The notes under the pieces: generated by a model
Told to the model about the DNA's origin: nothing
Seen by the model: only the letters and a program-made list of their open reading frames with translations
The model's database searches: none
Made by a program: the position numbers and the translations under genes
Shown here: positions 11,401 through 23,524 of the stretch, one piece after another
Layout: every line of letters begins with the position of its first letter
Numbering within the stretch: the first letter of the stretch is position 1
Assembly (NCBI GenBank): GCA_025526935.1
Contig: JAHLKD010000002.1
Coordinates: forward strand, 537,001-601,000
Reading direction: 5' to 3'
DNA: 64,000 nucleotides
From: Cladochytrium replicatum
Taxonomy: Eukaryota > Chytridiomycota > Chytridiomycetes > Cladochytriales > Cladochytriaceae

Positions 11401-12087
11401 CCCACAACTGCGGATCAAATGTTTGAGATGGTTCAAAAGATGCTCAAACAGTACATGGACACAGCAAGTGGTGCGAGCACGGCTGGTGGTTTGACTCCGC
11501 AAGGGGCTGGTGCTGAGCAGCAGATGGCCGCACTTTTGCAGCTTCAGCACTTGATTAATTCTACGCAACTTAGGCAACCTCAGGTTGACGCACAGGCCAG
11601 CACACGAATCCAGTCATCTTCTTTTGCCAGCCTGCAAGAACCTCCCACAGGCCTCCTTCGACGTTCTCCAGGCTCTGCGTCGCTCTCGCCTCCAGCCAGC
11701 GGCTCATCTTCTCCAGCCTTCAGCACGAGTCCGATTCCGCAAAATGTGCATCCGCCGCATCCTCCTCGATCGCCCATATCCAACTTGGAAGGCCCACTCC
11801 GACGCACTGCTTCAGCGTCACAGTTGCATCGCTCTTACATTCCACCGCCAACTACAGGCGGGCCGATGTCTTCAGGAGGTCCCATTAGAGTGGTGTCGCC
11901 TTCACCGGGTCAGACTGGGAATGTGAATGTGGTTGGAGGTGGAAGGGCACAGTTTGTGCCGATGGGGAGGAGTGGGTTCCAGCCTCAGCAGATGCCGCAA
12001 ACGAACCAGGCACCACATCAGCATCATGGAAATCAGCAACGAGGGCAAGGGGGCTGGGTCAACACTGATGGATATCGAAGACGCTAG
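8401..12087 (+). CDS. GATA zinc-finger nitrogen regulator (AreA/Gln3/NIT2 class)
   Basis: Two exons (8401-9396 and 9445-12087, a 48-bp intron) give about 1212 residues. The ATG at 8401 has a strong AAACAAAACATGG context; an in-frame ATG at 8377 is the alternative. The N-terminal half has the fungal nitrogen-regulator motif (DUF1752): [29 protein letters not shown]. The DNA-binding finger at about 10280-10365 is [14 protein letters not shown] with [12 protein letters not shown], a C-x2-C-x17-C-x2-C class IV finger, followed by a basic tail. The remainder is Ser/Pro/Gln/Ala-rich, low-complexity and probably disordered. Proteins with this motif pair bind HGATAR sites and activate use of secondary nitrogen sources; nuclear entry is usually nitrogen-controlled. 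The product is longer than most homologues. Confidence 0.93.
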
Positions 12088-12515
12088 GATTTGAATGTGG
12101 TGAAGACAGTGGACGCTTTTTATCGGGGGATATTAGAACATGTGTTGACGATCCTGAATATTGGTTGCTTGTGGTGTCTCTTTTCTTCTACCTTTTCTTT
12201 TATTGCACTGTATTTCGCACAAGATCCTCACCCCAAAGCACTTTGCCAGGGGCATTTCTGATTTCCATTTTTATTCCATTTGATCCATATCCTTTTGTAA
12301 GTGTCAAATTTGCAATGCTCTCTCACACCTTTGAACCACCAAAAAGGAGATTTACGCTTGCTTCGCGGTTTCGAGACAATTAACGTTGTTGACTTTGCTA
12401 TTATTACTGAGCTCTTCCAAAATATATATATTTTGCCCATTTAAACCAGTTGTTTTTTCAACGCGTTAAACCCAAATTTGGAAGTCGCGCATCTCCTTCA
12501 AACCTCGACCACAAC

Positions 12516-13668
12516 ATGCTTACCACCCAAGAACACTTTGCATTCAATCCCACACTCGGCAAAAATGGGCTTGATATACTCGCTGAAGCTGCTCTTAGAG
12601 GTTTTCCCGTCATCAACGGGTCGTTGCCACCTTCGATTGATTCGAGGTCCAGCCCTTTCCGGCCATTAGGCACTGACACCTCTGCTCTAACCGTAGGTAC
12701 AGCGCCGCAAACTCACTCATGCACATGCGGTGGGGTACCTCGTGGGACTGTTAGCCCGTCGGGCAGGTCACAGAACGATGGTGGAAGAGGTAAGGATGGC
12801 TCATGCAAGTTAGTGCCTGCTTGATGCTGATTTCGGGTTGCTTCCATTTATCACATCAAGCTCTGTTAAAGGACACGATGCTCGAATTAGGATCGAAGGA
12901 GGGCGAGGCGAATTCATGTAGAAACGTCCTTCGTCCAACGTTCAACAACATTAACACCAAAAACTCACCCACGACCGAGCGTGTACCGTCACCGTCCAAC
13001 AACACAATTCCACCACCTCTGAAAGAATCACAAAGAACGACGCAGTTTCCGCGCTACACTGGCGAGATACAGGTTCAGTCCGGTGATACAATGCCGAACC
13101 TCGTCTCAGGCATGTTTTCGGTGGCATCCGAGCCGGCATTTATGGAGAACTACTTCACATTCAAAGTGCACCGCCAATTTCACGATGTGCGAGAGAAGGT
13201 GTCTCGGGTTTCGTCTAAGAGCCGTGCTGCTGATAAAGCATCATGTAGCGGGAAATCGAAGAAAGGAAACCCCAAAACTCTCCCTCCAAGCCTATCGTGG
13301 GTACACCTGATTGCCCTTGCATTTCATTCCGCAGGAAAAACGCAAATGACGTATGTTTCAAGTCATCCCACTCCTATCAAACTGACTCGATATTTGTTAG
13401 CGTTAAAGAGATCTACCAACAAATTATCAAAGACCGACCGCACTTTGCAAATTTGACGAGCAGTAACTGGAAAAATGCAGTCCGTCATGCGCTATCCGTG
13501 AATAAGGCTTTCTATCGATCCAACGACCGAGAATACAAAGGCGGATACTGGCTGTGTAATGATTTACAATCAATCGTCGACACGGCAAAAGCTGCAGTGA
13601 ACGACGAGAATTCTGAGAACAACGAAAATGACGAAAAAGCATTCAATCTCAAACGGGCCAGGATGTAG
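12516..13668 (+). CDS. Forkhead-domain transcription factor
   Basis: Three exons (12516-12789, 12861-13350, 13401-13668) give 343 residues. The forkhead domain is at the C-terminal end: LSWVHLIALAFHSAGKTQMT, then across the second intron VKEIYQQIIKDRPHF, then SSNWKNAVRHALSVNKAFYR and GGYWLCND. The helix-3 recognition motif (NAVRHALS) is conserved. The intron cuts the domain between helix 1 and helix 2. The N-terminal ~220 residues are Ser/Thr/Pro-rich with a short basic patch (KSKKGNP) just before the domain. The acidic Asn/Glu tail ends with KRARM. It is a nuclear DNA-binding protein; targets cannot be read from the sequence. The ATG at 12516 is the first in frame. Confidence 0.88.
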
Positions 13669-13829
13669 TGGAAACAGGGCTGGAATTTGATGTGCGTGCT
13701 GTACTCTTTTCTCCCATCTCTCTCCTTCTCCGTCTTTTTTGCACATGATTCTGTTTTGCCCTTTTCTTCCTTCATAAAACCGCAGAATCTTGTTCATCTC
13801 ACACTCCAGGTTTTGCAAACATAAACCCC

Positions 13830-16035
13830 AAAAAGGTACATACACTCAAGGCAAAGATTGCTGTGGCTGGCATGGTGCTCAAGCGAACCGAGAGCGCAAG
13901 CTTTTGCGTAAGGAACTGCTGTTCCTGGACCTGACCAATCGGACTGACCAGAGCAATTCGTTCGATCGTTCGAAAGGAATCCTCACCCGCGTGGATTGAG
14001 TCCAGCAGATATAGTCGCTCAAATCGGTGGGAGAAGCATCCCAATCCCGAGCTCGACGCACCATCAAATTCGCGCTGAAGCCGAAGAAAAGTGGATCGGA
14101 ACAGTCCGTCACGAACAGAAACCGTTCGATTTGCCACAGACTGGAAAGAGAACATTGAGGAAAAGGTTAGCCCACCGAAAGTGGTGGAGAGGAGCGTGCA
14201 GACGCACGCACCAACTAATCGGTCTCAAAGATCAGCGACAAGGTGTGAAACTCGCGGCACCGATTGTCATCTATAGAGGCCGGAAGAATTAAGTCTCAGT
14301 TGCTGTGGGAAATTCAAAGAAGGTTCCCGCAAAGCGGATGCCTTCTCTCCGATCCGTCCGAACGAATATATTGTGAATGCAAACCACTAGACTGAGTGGT
14401 TGGAAATACGTCACATGCTCTCCAATTGGCCCAGTCATAGTGCCGATGGCAGCTATCTCAAATACTCCGACAAAGAAAGAAGTGGTTGCAAAAGTGACGA
14501 CTATACCAGATCTTCCAACGTAAATCAATGACTCGTCGAATCGGACAAACGCACTAGCTGTGGAAAACTGTCACCAACGAATGAGCACTGTTTCTCCAGA
14601 GAAAATCTCTGCAGCAGCAAAATAAATCATTTCTTCAAGCTAACATGGGTCTCCTGGACATGTCTCGCCACTTGCAGCTCGAAATCGTGAATCAAATAGT
14701 TCAATAACCTCAACCACAACACAAATAAGACCAGTTTCATCCCCATTGACAACGGCAATACCTGTCTATACACCCGCTGCGAACAAACGAACTCCTGACG
14801 TACGCAACCAGTTCAATCCGTCCACCAAGCCTGCCGTGACTGTCCAAGTGGGAGAAAAGTTCTCAATCGCTCAGAGGAAACCATTCAGAGTTTCCTTCGC
14901 GGGAGGAGGGCATGGTATCAAATCAACGGCTTTCCGGCGCGATGGAGACACGAGCGTTTGTGACTGGTTGAATATAGACGGCGACAACATCTCGAAACCG
15001 GGAGTCCATGGGATGCATTAGAGGGATAAGGGTTGGCTTTTGAAGGATTTTGAGAGAGTCTGAGTTCGGTTTCTTGAAGGATTGCGGATGAACTTTTAAT
15101 GGAGGAGTTTTGTGTGGTGAATCATCGGGAAGTCCGAAACTCCACCAGTCCCCAAAATCCCAGAAGCATATGCAATACACCAATTTCTCACCAGTGTGAT
15201 GAACTCATGTCCGATTTCGGCACCAGTAGCATCGTCTGTTCCTCCAGTTCGTTACACACCTTACGCGGAGTCGCATACAACTCTTACTTCAACTGATCGC
15301 TCTGCGCCTGTATCAGATCCTTCTAGGTTAAGACTGGATCGCTCTCAGTCTTTCATTTCGGCGTTGGAGCTGACGGAGAACCTCCCATTCAAATCTATCT
15401 CTCCAGCTCATACTACGCTAAATCCATTTCGTTACCCCTAAAAGCAGCTCCACACTTACCCAGATATTTGCATCGCTATGCTTCAAAAAATAGGTCTGTT
15501 AACGGAACGATCAACATCGAATGAGCCACCTATTAGACGGCAACGGGATCAAGATATTGCATTGGCTCCCGTAGCGGAGTCTTTAAGACCTCGATGGCGA
15601 CCGCAGCCACTCATTAACCCTGCTGCAATGCGCCTTGCTCAGTACTTGGAATACATTCCACCAACCCAGGACACTTCACTGGAGGAAGACGATCCCAGGA
15701 CCAGGGATCCGCAAATTCACGATAGCTACCATTTTTCATCTGGATCATCATCTAGTCGTGAAAGTCGGAAACTCGAAGCTATGCGTAGGCAAATGAGTTT
15801 GCAGGACGCTTTGCGTCTAATCCATGCGCGAGAAGATGGCGGTGAGATCTTATGGAACTCGATTCAGACAATGCCAGTGGACGATGGTTGCCACAAAAGC
15901 GTCGATTCATGGGAGAATGGGCCGATGTCTCCGGATCGACCCGTCGTGGGCAGACACTCTTATTCTTTTCATGCCTCTGTCAAATATTTCTCCCATTTTG
16001 AAACCAGCCCTAGGAGGATACCCATCATTTTTTAG
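13830..16035 (+). CDS. Probable multi-exon gene for a disordered protein, exon structure unresolved
   Basis: Several plus-strand segments look coding, but I could not join them into one model. They are: ~13830-13909 joined by an intron to ~13963-14160 (FERNPHPRGLSPADIVAQI, HHQIRAEAEEKWIGTVRHEQ); ~14300-14520 (KEGSRKADAFSPIRPNEYIV); ~14660-15021 (TTAIPVYTPAANKRTPDVR, FSIAQRKPFRVSF); ~15130-15441 (ETPPVPKIPEAYA, RLRLDRSQSFISALELTE); and 15478-16035, ending at a stop. The last three lie in one frame, separated by stops. The composition is Ser/Pro/Arg-rich, typical of disordered regulatory proteins. The separating stops may lie in introns or may mean decay. No family is recognised. Confidence 0.35.
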
Positions 16036-16120
16036 CACTTGATGTCATTTGCAAAAGATTTACGTTTAAATACTCGTTAAAATCATCTGATAAATTTGTT
16101 GATCGCGAGAAGCTTTGCTG

Positions 16121-19100
16121 ATGACGGGCGAACACGATTCCTTCCATCGACGGCCATGGACCTTCGGTGGTCTCAATGCTGGTGTTCTTGCAACTGCCGT
16201 CGTCATAATTGCAGTCAGCTCGATTCTCGCTCGTTCAACAACTCCTGCCCCATCTATCGAAAATGCATCCGCAGGCCTGAACAAAGAAGCATTCGAACAT
16301 GGGGTTCGCGTCTGCAGTGTGCTCAAATCCGCCGGACAAGTGGTAGCATTTTGCGTGGCCCATGAGAGCAATCACAATAACGCATTGGTAGTTCTATCCA
16401 ATAGTCCGAACACGCAATCCACGCTTTGAAGTAGAGCCGAAGGACAAGCGGCCACAGCCAGTTCTGCTAAGGAATGCTATTTTAATCGATGGAGATGGCT
16501 CTATTCATGAAGGAGTGGATATTTTCCTCGCCAAAGGTTTGATTGTCAATGTTGGCCCAAGACTGCAACCGCCTGGTGACTTTGAAGTCATCGATGTGGA
16601 TGGTCGATACGTCACACCAGGGCTAGTTGGTTCGTATATATATCATTTCATTTGATTTCTCTTTGTTGCTAAATCGATTCTCAGATCAACATTCTCACGT
16701 GGGAGTTGGCCCTTTGCCCGCATTCGAGGCATCCATCGATGCTGACGAAGCTACAGACCCTTTGACCCCGATGCTCAGATCTTTGGATGGTATTCACCTC
16801 GATGACCACGGAATCAAGCTCATCAACTCGGGTGGAGTGACCACCTCACTTGTACTCCCTGGCTCTGAAAACCTGATGGGAGGCGAAGCGTACGTGCTGA
16901 AACACCTTGTACCGAGCAGCAATCTTGCAAGTGATATGCTCATCAACTATGGAATGAATTCTACAGACGGAAAGCAATGGCGCTGGATGAAGATGGCTTG
17001 TGGGGAGAATCCAAAGGTGTGATTACGATCATCAACGCAAAGGATCTTCAATTCACATCTTGTACTCAGCGACAGTATGGACCTCGTGGTCGCACTCCTT
17101 CAACAAGGATGGGCGAGGCATGGCTATTTCGAGCAAGATTTCAGGTGATCCCTGAGGGTGATGGACACAGAGGTTTTGGTGAGCTAATTGGATTGTTTTC
17201 GTTATCAGGATGCTCAGAAGTTTAAGCGAGCGCAAGATGACTGGTGCCACAAGGCGGAGGCTGCTCAACGTTCTTATGGCCAGAGAGCTCACAACTACTT
17301 GTCGGAGCGCATTCCAGAAGACTATCATCAGGAGTCATTGGCGGCTCTTTTACGTCATGACGTGAAACTGAATGGTAATTGTCAGTGCTGCCATCGTTCA
17401 TCAAATAACCTTGACGCCTTTTCAGTGCACGCTTATGAGCCTGAGGATATCGGGATGATGATCCGGACCTCACATGAGTTTGATTTTCGTATTTCTACCT
17501 TCCATCATGCGCTGGAAGCATGGCAGGTTGCACCATTGCTCGCGAAAGAGAACATCTCTGTTGCAATCTTCGCGACCAGTTGGGCGTATAAGAAAGAGGT
17601 GAGAAATGAATCTATCATCTTCAAAATTATCATATCGACATATAATCAACAGGCGTACGATGCATCCGTGCATGATTCCAAAATTTTGACTGAGGCGGGA
17701 GTGACAGTCGCGTTCAAGTCCGACCACCCTCTTTCTAATGCGCAACACTTGATGCTAGATGGTGATCATTTTCTAGTTGAGGGAGAGAAAATTCTGGCTG
17801 ACGTGTGACTTACCAGCTGGACGGGCACACCATTTCGGTTTCCCAGCACACCATGCCATTCGAGCAGTCACCATGAATCCCGCAGATCGTCTTGGCCTGG
17901 GCTGGAGGATTGGGAGAGTTAAACCTGGTTATGATGCTGACCTCGTGGTGTGGAACAAGTATGGAATCTCTTTTTTGCCAAAGTCTGGAAGGGCTAACAT
18001 CTCGCTCTTGTAGATATCCTCTAGAGATTGGTGCACATCCAATCAAAGTTTTTGTCGACGGCTATGAAACCCACTCTACACCCTTCACTCCAAAATCAGC
18101 GGCCAAAGCTGTCCCTAAATCATCCATTGAAGTTGTTTCTTCCCCTATTTCGGAAAAAACGACAACATGCAGTCGACGGGCTGGGAATACAATACTGGAT
18201 CATCAGACCTTCACCATTGCCAATATTGGAAAACTTATTGCAGACGAAGCCACTGAGATTGCGGAAGCGGAGATTGTGGTTGACAAAGGGTTTGTTAAAT
18301 GCTTTGGTCAAAAAGGAACATGCAAAGCTTCTGGTGTAGTATACGATCTCGCTGGAGGCTACGTCGTCCCCAGTGCCGTTTCTGGACCTAGCAAACTTGG
18401 ACTGGTCGAAATAATGGCCGAACTGTCTACTCAAGATGGGAAAGCTACAAGCTCTGAAGTCAGCGGATTGAGAGCGGCAGATGGACTTGGTTTAGGCAAC
18501 TCCAAAGTACTAAATAGTACATTCTATGCAGGTCTCCACTAATTCTCTTTTTGGGAAGCATCTAAGCTGATCACAATGGTTTGCCAGGCGTCACAGCCGC
18601 TTTTGCCGTTCCGTCATCAGATGGGCTCGTTCAAGGAGTTTCAACTTTGTTTCGGGTTGGAGCTGAACGTACGATCATTTAAACACTTGAGATTGATGAA
18701 TTTTGATCAAGATCACTCAGAGTACTCTGAGGCAATCATCACAGAACTCGCAGCAGTACATGTTGGGATTGGGCAAACGTTCAAATCTGGAGGAGCGCAT
18801 GGTTCGATTTCTGGACAGATTGCATCACTTCGATCTGTCCTTCTGAGTGCAGCCGCACAACTTGCGGCCGATAAGAAAGGCGAAACAGTGTTTTCTAAGG
18901 TCCTTCGTGGTGAAATGCCTCTCGTGTTGAATGTAAGTCAATCTCATGGGGTTGAGATCAAGTTATACAATTTCTTCTTTAGGTCCAAGCTTCCGAAGAC
19001 ATTCTCAAAGTTTTGCGTTTGAAAGATCAAGTCGAACATGTGCTTGGCAACAACTCGACATTCCCAATCACCATCGTTGGTGCTAGCGAGGCGTGGTATG

Positions 19101-19540
19101 TTGCTCACGAACTTGCTTCCGCTGGGGTTTCTGTCAGTCTTGTTCCATTGCGGTGTCTTCCCGACTCGTGGGAAAAGAGGAAGTGCCGTCCAACCGGGGT
19201 TCGACCGACTGCTCTCGAAATTCTACGCAAAGCGGGAGTTCGTGTGTCTTTGGGGGTACTCGAGTCTGAATGGCAATCTCGGGAGCTATTTTGGGAGGCC
19301 GGTTTTGCTCGCGCCGACATGGACGAAGAGTTCAGTGAAAAGGATGCAGTCGGATTCGTGACTTGGAACGTTGTTCGGGCTCTGGGTGGGCCAGATGCAG
19401 TGGAAAGCGGGACTGGGCGTATATTGGAAGGGAAGCGTGCCTCGTTTGTTGCCTTGAATGGGTCGCCTTTGGATTTTGGATCAGAAATTCAGTTGGTTGT
19501 TGACGGTCCAACAACAGTTTGTCTGCCACGCCAACCCTAG
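16121..19540 (+). CDS. Membrane-anchored tandem amidohydrolase-like protein
   Basis: Twelve exons (16121-16339, 16392-16629, 16685-17016, 17070-17144, 17209-17374, 17426-17598, 17653-17761, 17817-17958, 18014-18531, 18588-18668, 18721-18932, 18983-19540) give 940 residues with every phase closed. A single N-terminal membrane segment (AGVLATAVVIIAVSSILA) is followed by an imidazolonepropionase-like amidohydrolase domain: VTPGLVDQHSHVGVG (metal-binding HxH), a His in LNVHAYEPEDI, STFHHALEAW, the Asp in FKSDHPLSNAQH, and the closing GRVKPGYDADLVVW. A second, weaker copy of the fold follows from ~18160 (ITSDEATEI-like start, GGYVVPSAVSGPSKLG, TAAFAVPSSDG, RILEGKRASFVALNG) without the HxH. The N-terminal half looks catalytic and the C-terminal half structural or regulatory. 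The substrate is unknown. Confidence 0.88.
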
Positions 19541-19958
19541 TCATCACACCTGAAATCGGCATTAATTAACAGCAGACAGAATACAAGAATAACTCACTGA
19601 ACGGTACAATTCCACAACTTCGAAGAATCGAGGCATGAGGAACCTAGCTTGATGTTGTCAACAGAATTGGAAATGAAGGGTTTTCGATGTTTGGAAAACA
19701 CATTGTTGAACATCTTTAAATATTGCTTAAAACAAAAATGGACTGCAAAACCAGAAACTGGGGATGCCGCAAAACAAGAAATGAGAAACTAAACTGTACA
19801 AGACACTTGAACATGAAGCAGCTGGCAATATCTGCCTTTCACGATGTTTTTTCCCCCACCTCTTATTCTGCGAAACCTTCAAGTTTAGACGAAACTTCAG
19901 CAATCATCAGCGCTTCATGAGCTTTCCGGTATGATTTTTGAGAACCTGTCTCACAATA

Positions 19959-20300
19959 TCATAGTCTGACAATCACAAAGATCGCCGACGATGGAGAAGA
20001 CAGTGCGAGATATGCAGGAGGAGCAGGACTCAAAGAAGAAGAATCAGCTTGATATCTAACTTGTTGCTGAAAGGTTTCAGTGTCGTTGATGTTGAGTAAG
20101 ATGACATTTGTGGTATGATACTCACTTGAGAAAAAGATCGCGTGATGTCTAGATCGCGATGTGATTTGACCCTCGATGACCGTTGATAGTCTGTCGATAA
20201 TTGTTTATATAGAATGTTGTGGTGAATCGGCGTAGTCGGAGAAGGGTACACTCCGTTCGAACGTGATTGAGTAGAGTCGATCCAGACTCATACACGCCAT
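19959..20300 (-). CDS. Small hypothetical protein (73 aa), weak model
   Basis: Three minus-strand exons (20300-20252, 20190-20126, 20066-19959) are joined by GT-AG introns of 61 and 59 bp, and the phases close. The product starts MACMSLDRLYSITFER, passes through an Arg/Ser-rich middle and ends SAIFVIVRL. The second intron has clean ends (gtgagtatc ... cctttcag). No family is recognised. The plus strand also has short coding-looking pieces here, so strand choice is uncertain. Confidence 0.3.
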
Positions 20301-20728
20301 TCAATCAGCGTTGCATACTCTTAAATAGTAGTATCGCTTGATTACTAAACTACTGTTCCCAATAAGCAAATATTACTGTGATTACTATGGGCTTAGAAAG
20401 AAATTACATTGTTGATCTCAAGCAAATAGCTGAGAAGCGGGCTCCTCACAGCGAGCGTACATGACCGTCAAGGGCCCAATATAAAGCCCCAGAAAAACAA
20501 ATTGATGGGTTAGGTATTAAAAGGACATTTTTCGCACATAATCACCCAGAAAGGCACAAAGAATCCTGAACCGGTACTCTCGGGTGGCCATCTTCGCAGA
20601 TATATATTTCCAGCATATATGTAATGAGTCCTTCAAACGATGCGAGCTCAGTCCACAGCACCGAAAGCTGACGTACTTGTCGGTCAAGCCGAGCACGCAG
20701 CGAGAAGAAAAAAATACAATAATGACGC

Positions 20729-21197
20729 TTATCGTCCAAAACAAGAAGCGATAAGTAATCTGTGCCTTTGCGATGAGTTCAAGTTTCCATGGCTCGATTT
20801 CTCCAGTGTCCCAATTAATTCCTCCTCGTTCAGAACAATCCGGAGCATGTCCGTCGTTGCGCCGTGGTCTTTCCACACAAAGACGCAACACTCGCATGTC
20901 GATCCAGCTCCTGCGGTGTGTCCACGTCGTGAGCGTCTCTCATCCCAGGATGACCCGCCTCGTCGGAAGCTGGGAGCCGCGGTGCGGCGTGGTCCGAGTC
21001 GTACTCACTTTTCGAATCATGGTGGAGCCTCGAGGGCCTCCGACGCATTCGTTCCCTATCGCGAGGACGATCCCTGTCTCTCTCACAATCGTTCTTCGAC
21101 AGCTTCCAGGATGCAGCTTTCTATCTGTCGCGGTCAACATCTTTCCTCCTTTTCGAAGACCCACTTCTTGGGTTTGAAGGTAGCGCGCCGTAACCAT
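20729..21197 (-). CDS. Small Arg/Asp-rich hypothetical protein (108 aa), weak model
   Basis: Three minus-strand exons (21197-21165, 21120-21009, 20910-20729) join in phase. The product has an RD/RE-dipeptide tract (CERDRDRPRDRERMRRRPSR), as in RNA-processing proteins, then a CECCVFVWKDHG segment and NEEELIGTLEKSS. An apparent in-frame TAG in this stretch coincides with the 3' end of the first intron, which supports splicing. The first intron is only 44 bp and the start is uncertain. Long plus-strand frames here are probably antisense shadows. Confidence 0.3.
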
Positions 21198-21668
21198 TTG
21201 ATTTTTTATCTCCACTTCCCCAGCGAATTTTCCTTAACTTTGCACGTCTCTTGGCCGCGCGACCCACGTTTGGCTTTCTGGTCAGAGCAAGGCAGTCTCG
21301 CAGCTTTCTCTTTTACTCGGCCAGGGGCATTTGGTTCGATTGAATTGACAGAAATTTGCGAGAGAGAATGTGCGAGGTTGAAATCCGCACGGAGCAGGGT
21401 GGTCACCGTCCCCTTGGTCCTCTGCTTCTCGGCGTGATCTGTTGTTGAATGAGGTCGCTATTCACACGGCGTGCCATTATGTTCATTGTTGGACAGCGCC
21501 ACGGGATGTGGTTGGCCCAAAACTGGGAGGGCAATACCCAAACAAAAAGCCGAGGAACACAGAAATGATGTGCACGAACGGAGATGTGATATGGACGATA
21601 GTGTGTCTGCTGCACTTAAGCAAAGCAAACAATGACTTGAGAGTGCATTCGTTTGTTTTAGCGAACAG

Positions 21669-21686
21669 CCCCCCCCCCCCCCCCCC
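21669..21686. repeat. Homopolymeric C18 tract
   Basis: An uninterrupted run of 18 cytosines lies 280 bp upstream of the C9-methyltransferase start, in an otherwise AT-moderate intergenic stretch. Length may vary between isolates or be uncertain in the assembly. Confidence 0.8.
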
Positions 21687-21968
21687 GATAGCGAGGTGTG
21701 ATATCCGCTCATACGGGTGGCAGTTCTCTGCTCTAATTTGCTGGTGCAACTCTCGCCCAAACGGGTTAAATTAAACTGTTGATCTTCTTAACTCCAGCGC
21801 CTCCCCCCATTTCTCTCCCCGGTACACATCCCGTTTTTGCGTCTGAGTGGGTGAGTGCGTGTGCCCTTCTCAAGCTTCGAATGGCGATCGTTTCTGTTGC
21901 TATCTGTGCCGATCTCCGCTGCCCTTGCTAACTAAAACCTCTGTCACCCCGTATCATAGAGATCAACT

Positions 21969-23524
21969 ATGGGTGTAGTGAAACAGGACCACACCAAAAA
22001 CACCTTTGCCCAAAAGGTTCATCTCGTCGAGGGTGTCGGTAATGAGTTCTTCTCAAAGTCGCTGTTCGCTGGTATTGCTCTTGGTCTTCCTCTGGTGATC
22101 GTTTTAGCTGCCGGCCTATCGTTCAACTGGTTCCCTGTCATTGCTCTATTGACTTTCGTTCCTGTCTTTGCGGTCTTCAACATCACTTACGCCAATGTCG
22201 CTGCTCCAATCCGTCCCCAGCGCGGTCTCGCTGGCCTCCCTCTAGAGGAGTACATCACCATCAAAGACTCCTCGCTCAAGAGCTCTTACAACGGCAAAAG
22301 CAAGATCCCTATGGAGACTTTCTTTGAAGCTTACTTTGCTGAGAAGATCGATATCAAGATGGACATGCTCGACCTGCTCGAAGCTCGCTACGACTGGGCA
22401 AAGTTTGTTATCACCATCAGCCAAGCAAAGTTCTTTTTGACACAGTGGATCCCCGAGACCCTGTGGCACTCGAGGAAACAAGACGAGGACCAGGTTCGTG
22501 ACCACTACGACCGTGGAGATGACTTCTATGAAGCTTTCTGTAAGTAATTCTATGTATTTTCATCATTTGCAGTATCTAACTCTAATTGTATTTCAGTGGG
22601 AGACACCATGGTCTACACGTCCGGTATCGTTCTCGACCCTAAACGCCGCGAGACTCTTGAGGAGATCCAGCAGAACAAGTTGGACTTGCTCACCTCCAAG
22701 CTTCTTTTGAAGAAGGGTGACAAGTTCCTCGACATTGGATGCGGCTGGGGTGCTTTGGCTGTTGATGCTGCCAAGAAAGGTGCCAACGTTACTGGCGTCA
22801 CCATCGCTCGTAAGCAGGCCAAGTACTGCGAGGATCGTGCTGAGCGCAACGGCGTCGGAAAAAACGTGCGGATCTTGTGCATGGATTACCGTGACATGCC
22901 AATTGAGAAGTTTGACAAAATCTCTTGTGTCGAGATGTCTGAGCACGTCGGCATTCTTCGCTACCAAACCTTCTTGAGGCAGCTCCGCGAACTTTTGGAC
23001 GACGATGGAATCATATTCTTGCAAATTGCCGGTCTCCGTCGTGCTTGGCAATACGAAGACTTTGTGTGGGGGTACGCAAAAGCATGTATTGTCCGTAATA
23101 TTAATTTTACTGATATTCCATTTTTGAAAGTCTTTTCATGGCGAAGTATATTTTCCCTGGCGCCGACGCTTCTCCTCCGCTTAACTGGGTCATCGAGCAA
23201 TTTGAGCGTGCCGGTTTCGAAATTCAGAGCGTGGACAACATTGGTGTTCACTACTCTGCCACCATTTACCGCTGGTACACAAACTGGCTCAAGAACAAAG
23301 CCGTGATCAAGAAGAAGTACGGCGAGCGCTGGTACAGGATCTGGGAGGTGAGAATTGCTGATTGGTTTCGTTTCTTCGGCGCTGATTCAGAATTCTAGTT
23401 CTTCCTTGCCTACTCTACCATCATTGCTCGCCAGGGTAGCGCAACTTGCTACCAGCTCATTGCACACAAGAACCTTAACGCGGTTGACCGCACCCGCTAC
23501 GTCTCGCGCCGCCTTTATGCGTAA
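21969..23524 (+). CDS. MTS1: Sphingolipid C9-methyltransferase
   Basis: Four exons (21969-22539, 22597-23071, 23131-23347, 23399-23524) give 462 residues. The enzyme adds the C9 methyl branch to the sphingoid base of fungal glucosylceramides using S-adenosylmethionine, at the ER membrane. Two adjacent hydrophobic segments lie at residues ~29-70 (SLFAGIALGLPLVIVLAAGL, FPVIALLTFVPVFAVF). The domain resembles cyclopropane-fatty-acid synthase: DHYDRGDDFYEAFLGDTMVY, the SAM-binding FLDIGCGWGALA, then CVEMSEHVG, FMAKYIFPGADASPPL and NIGVHYSATIYRW. The start is the first ATG (ATCAACTATGG). The length is slightly short of the ~500 residues common in Dikarya. A CT-rich leader precedes the start. Confidence 0.94.

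Noticed and set aside
15439-15441. In-frame stop as evidence of programmed readthrough
   Set aside because: The surrounding gene model is unresolved, and an intron or decay explains the stop as well.
20640-21437. A 265-codon plus-strand open frame
   Set aside because: Its translation is compositionally odd and lies antisense to an Arg/Asp-rich minus-strand segment with splice signals. Such shadow frames arise opposite RD/RE repeats.
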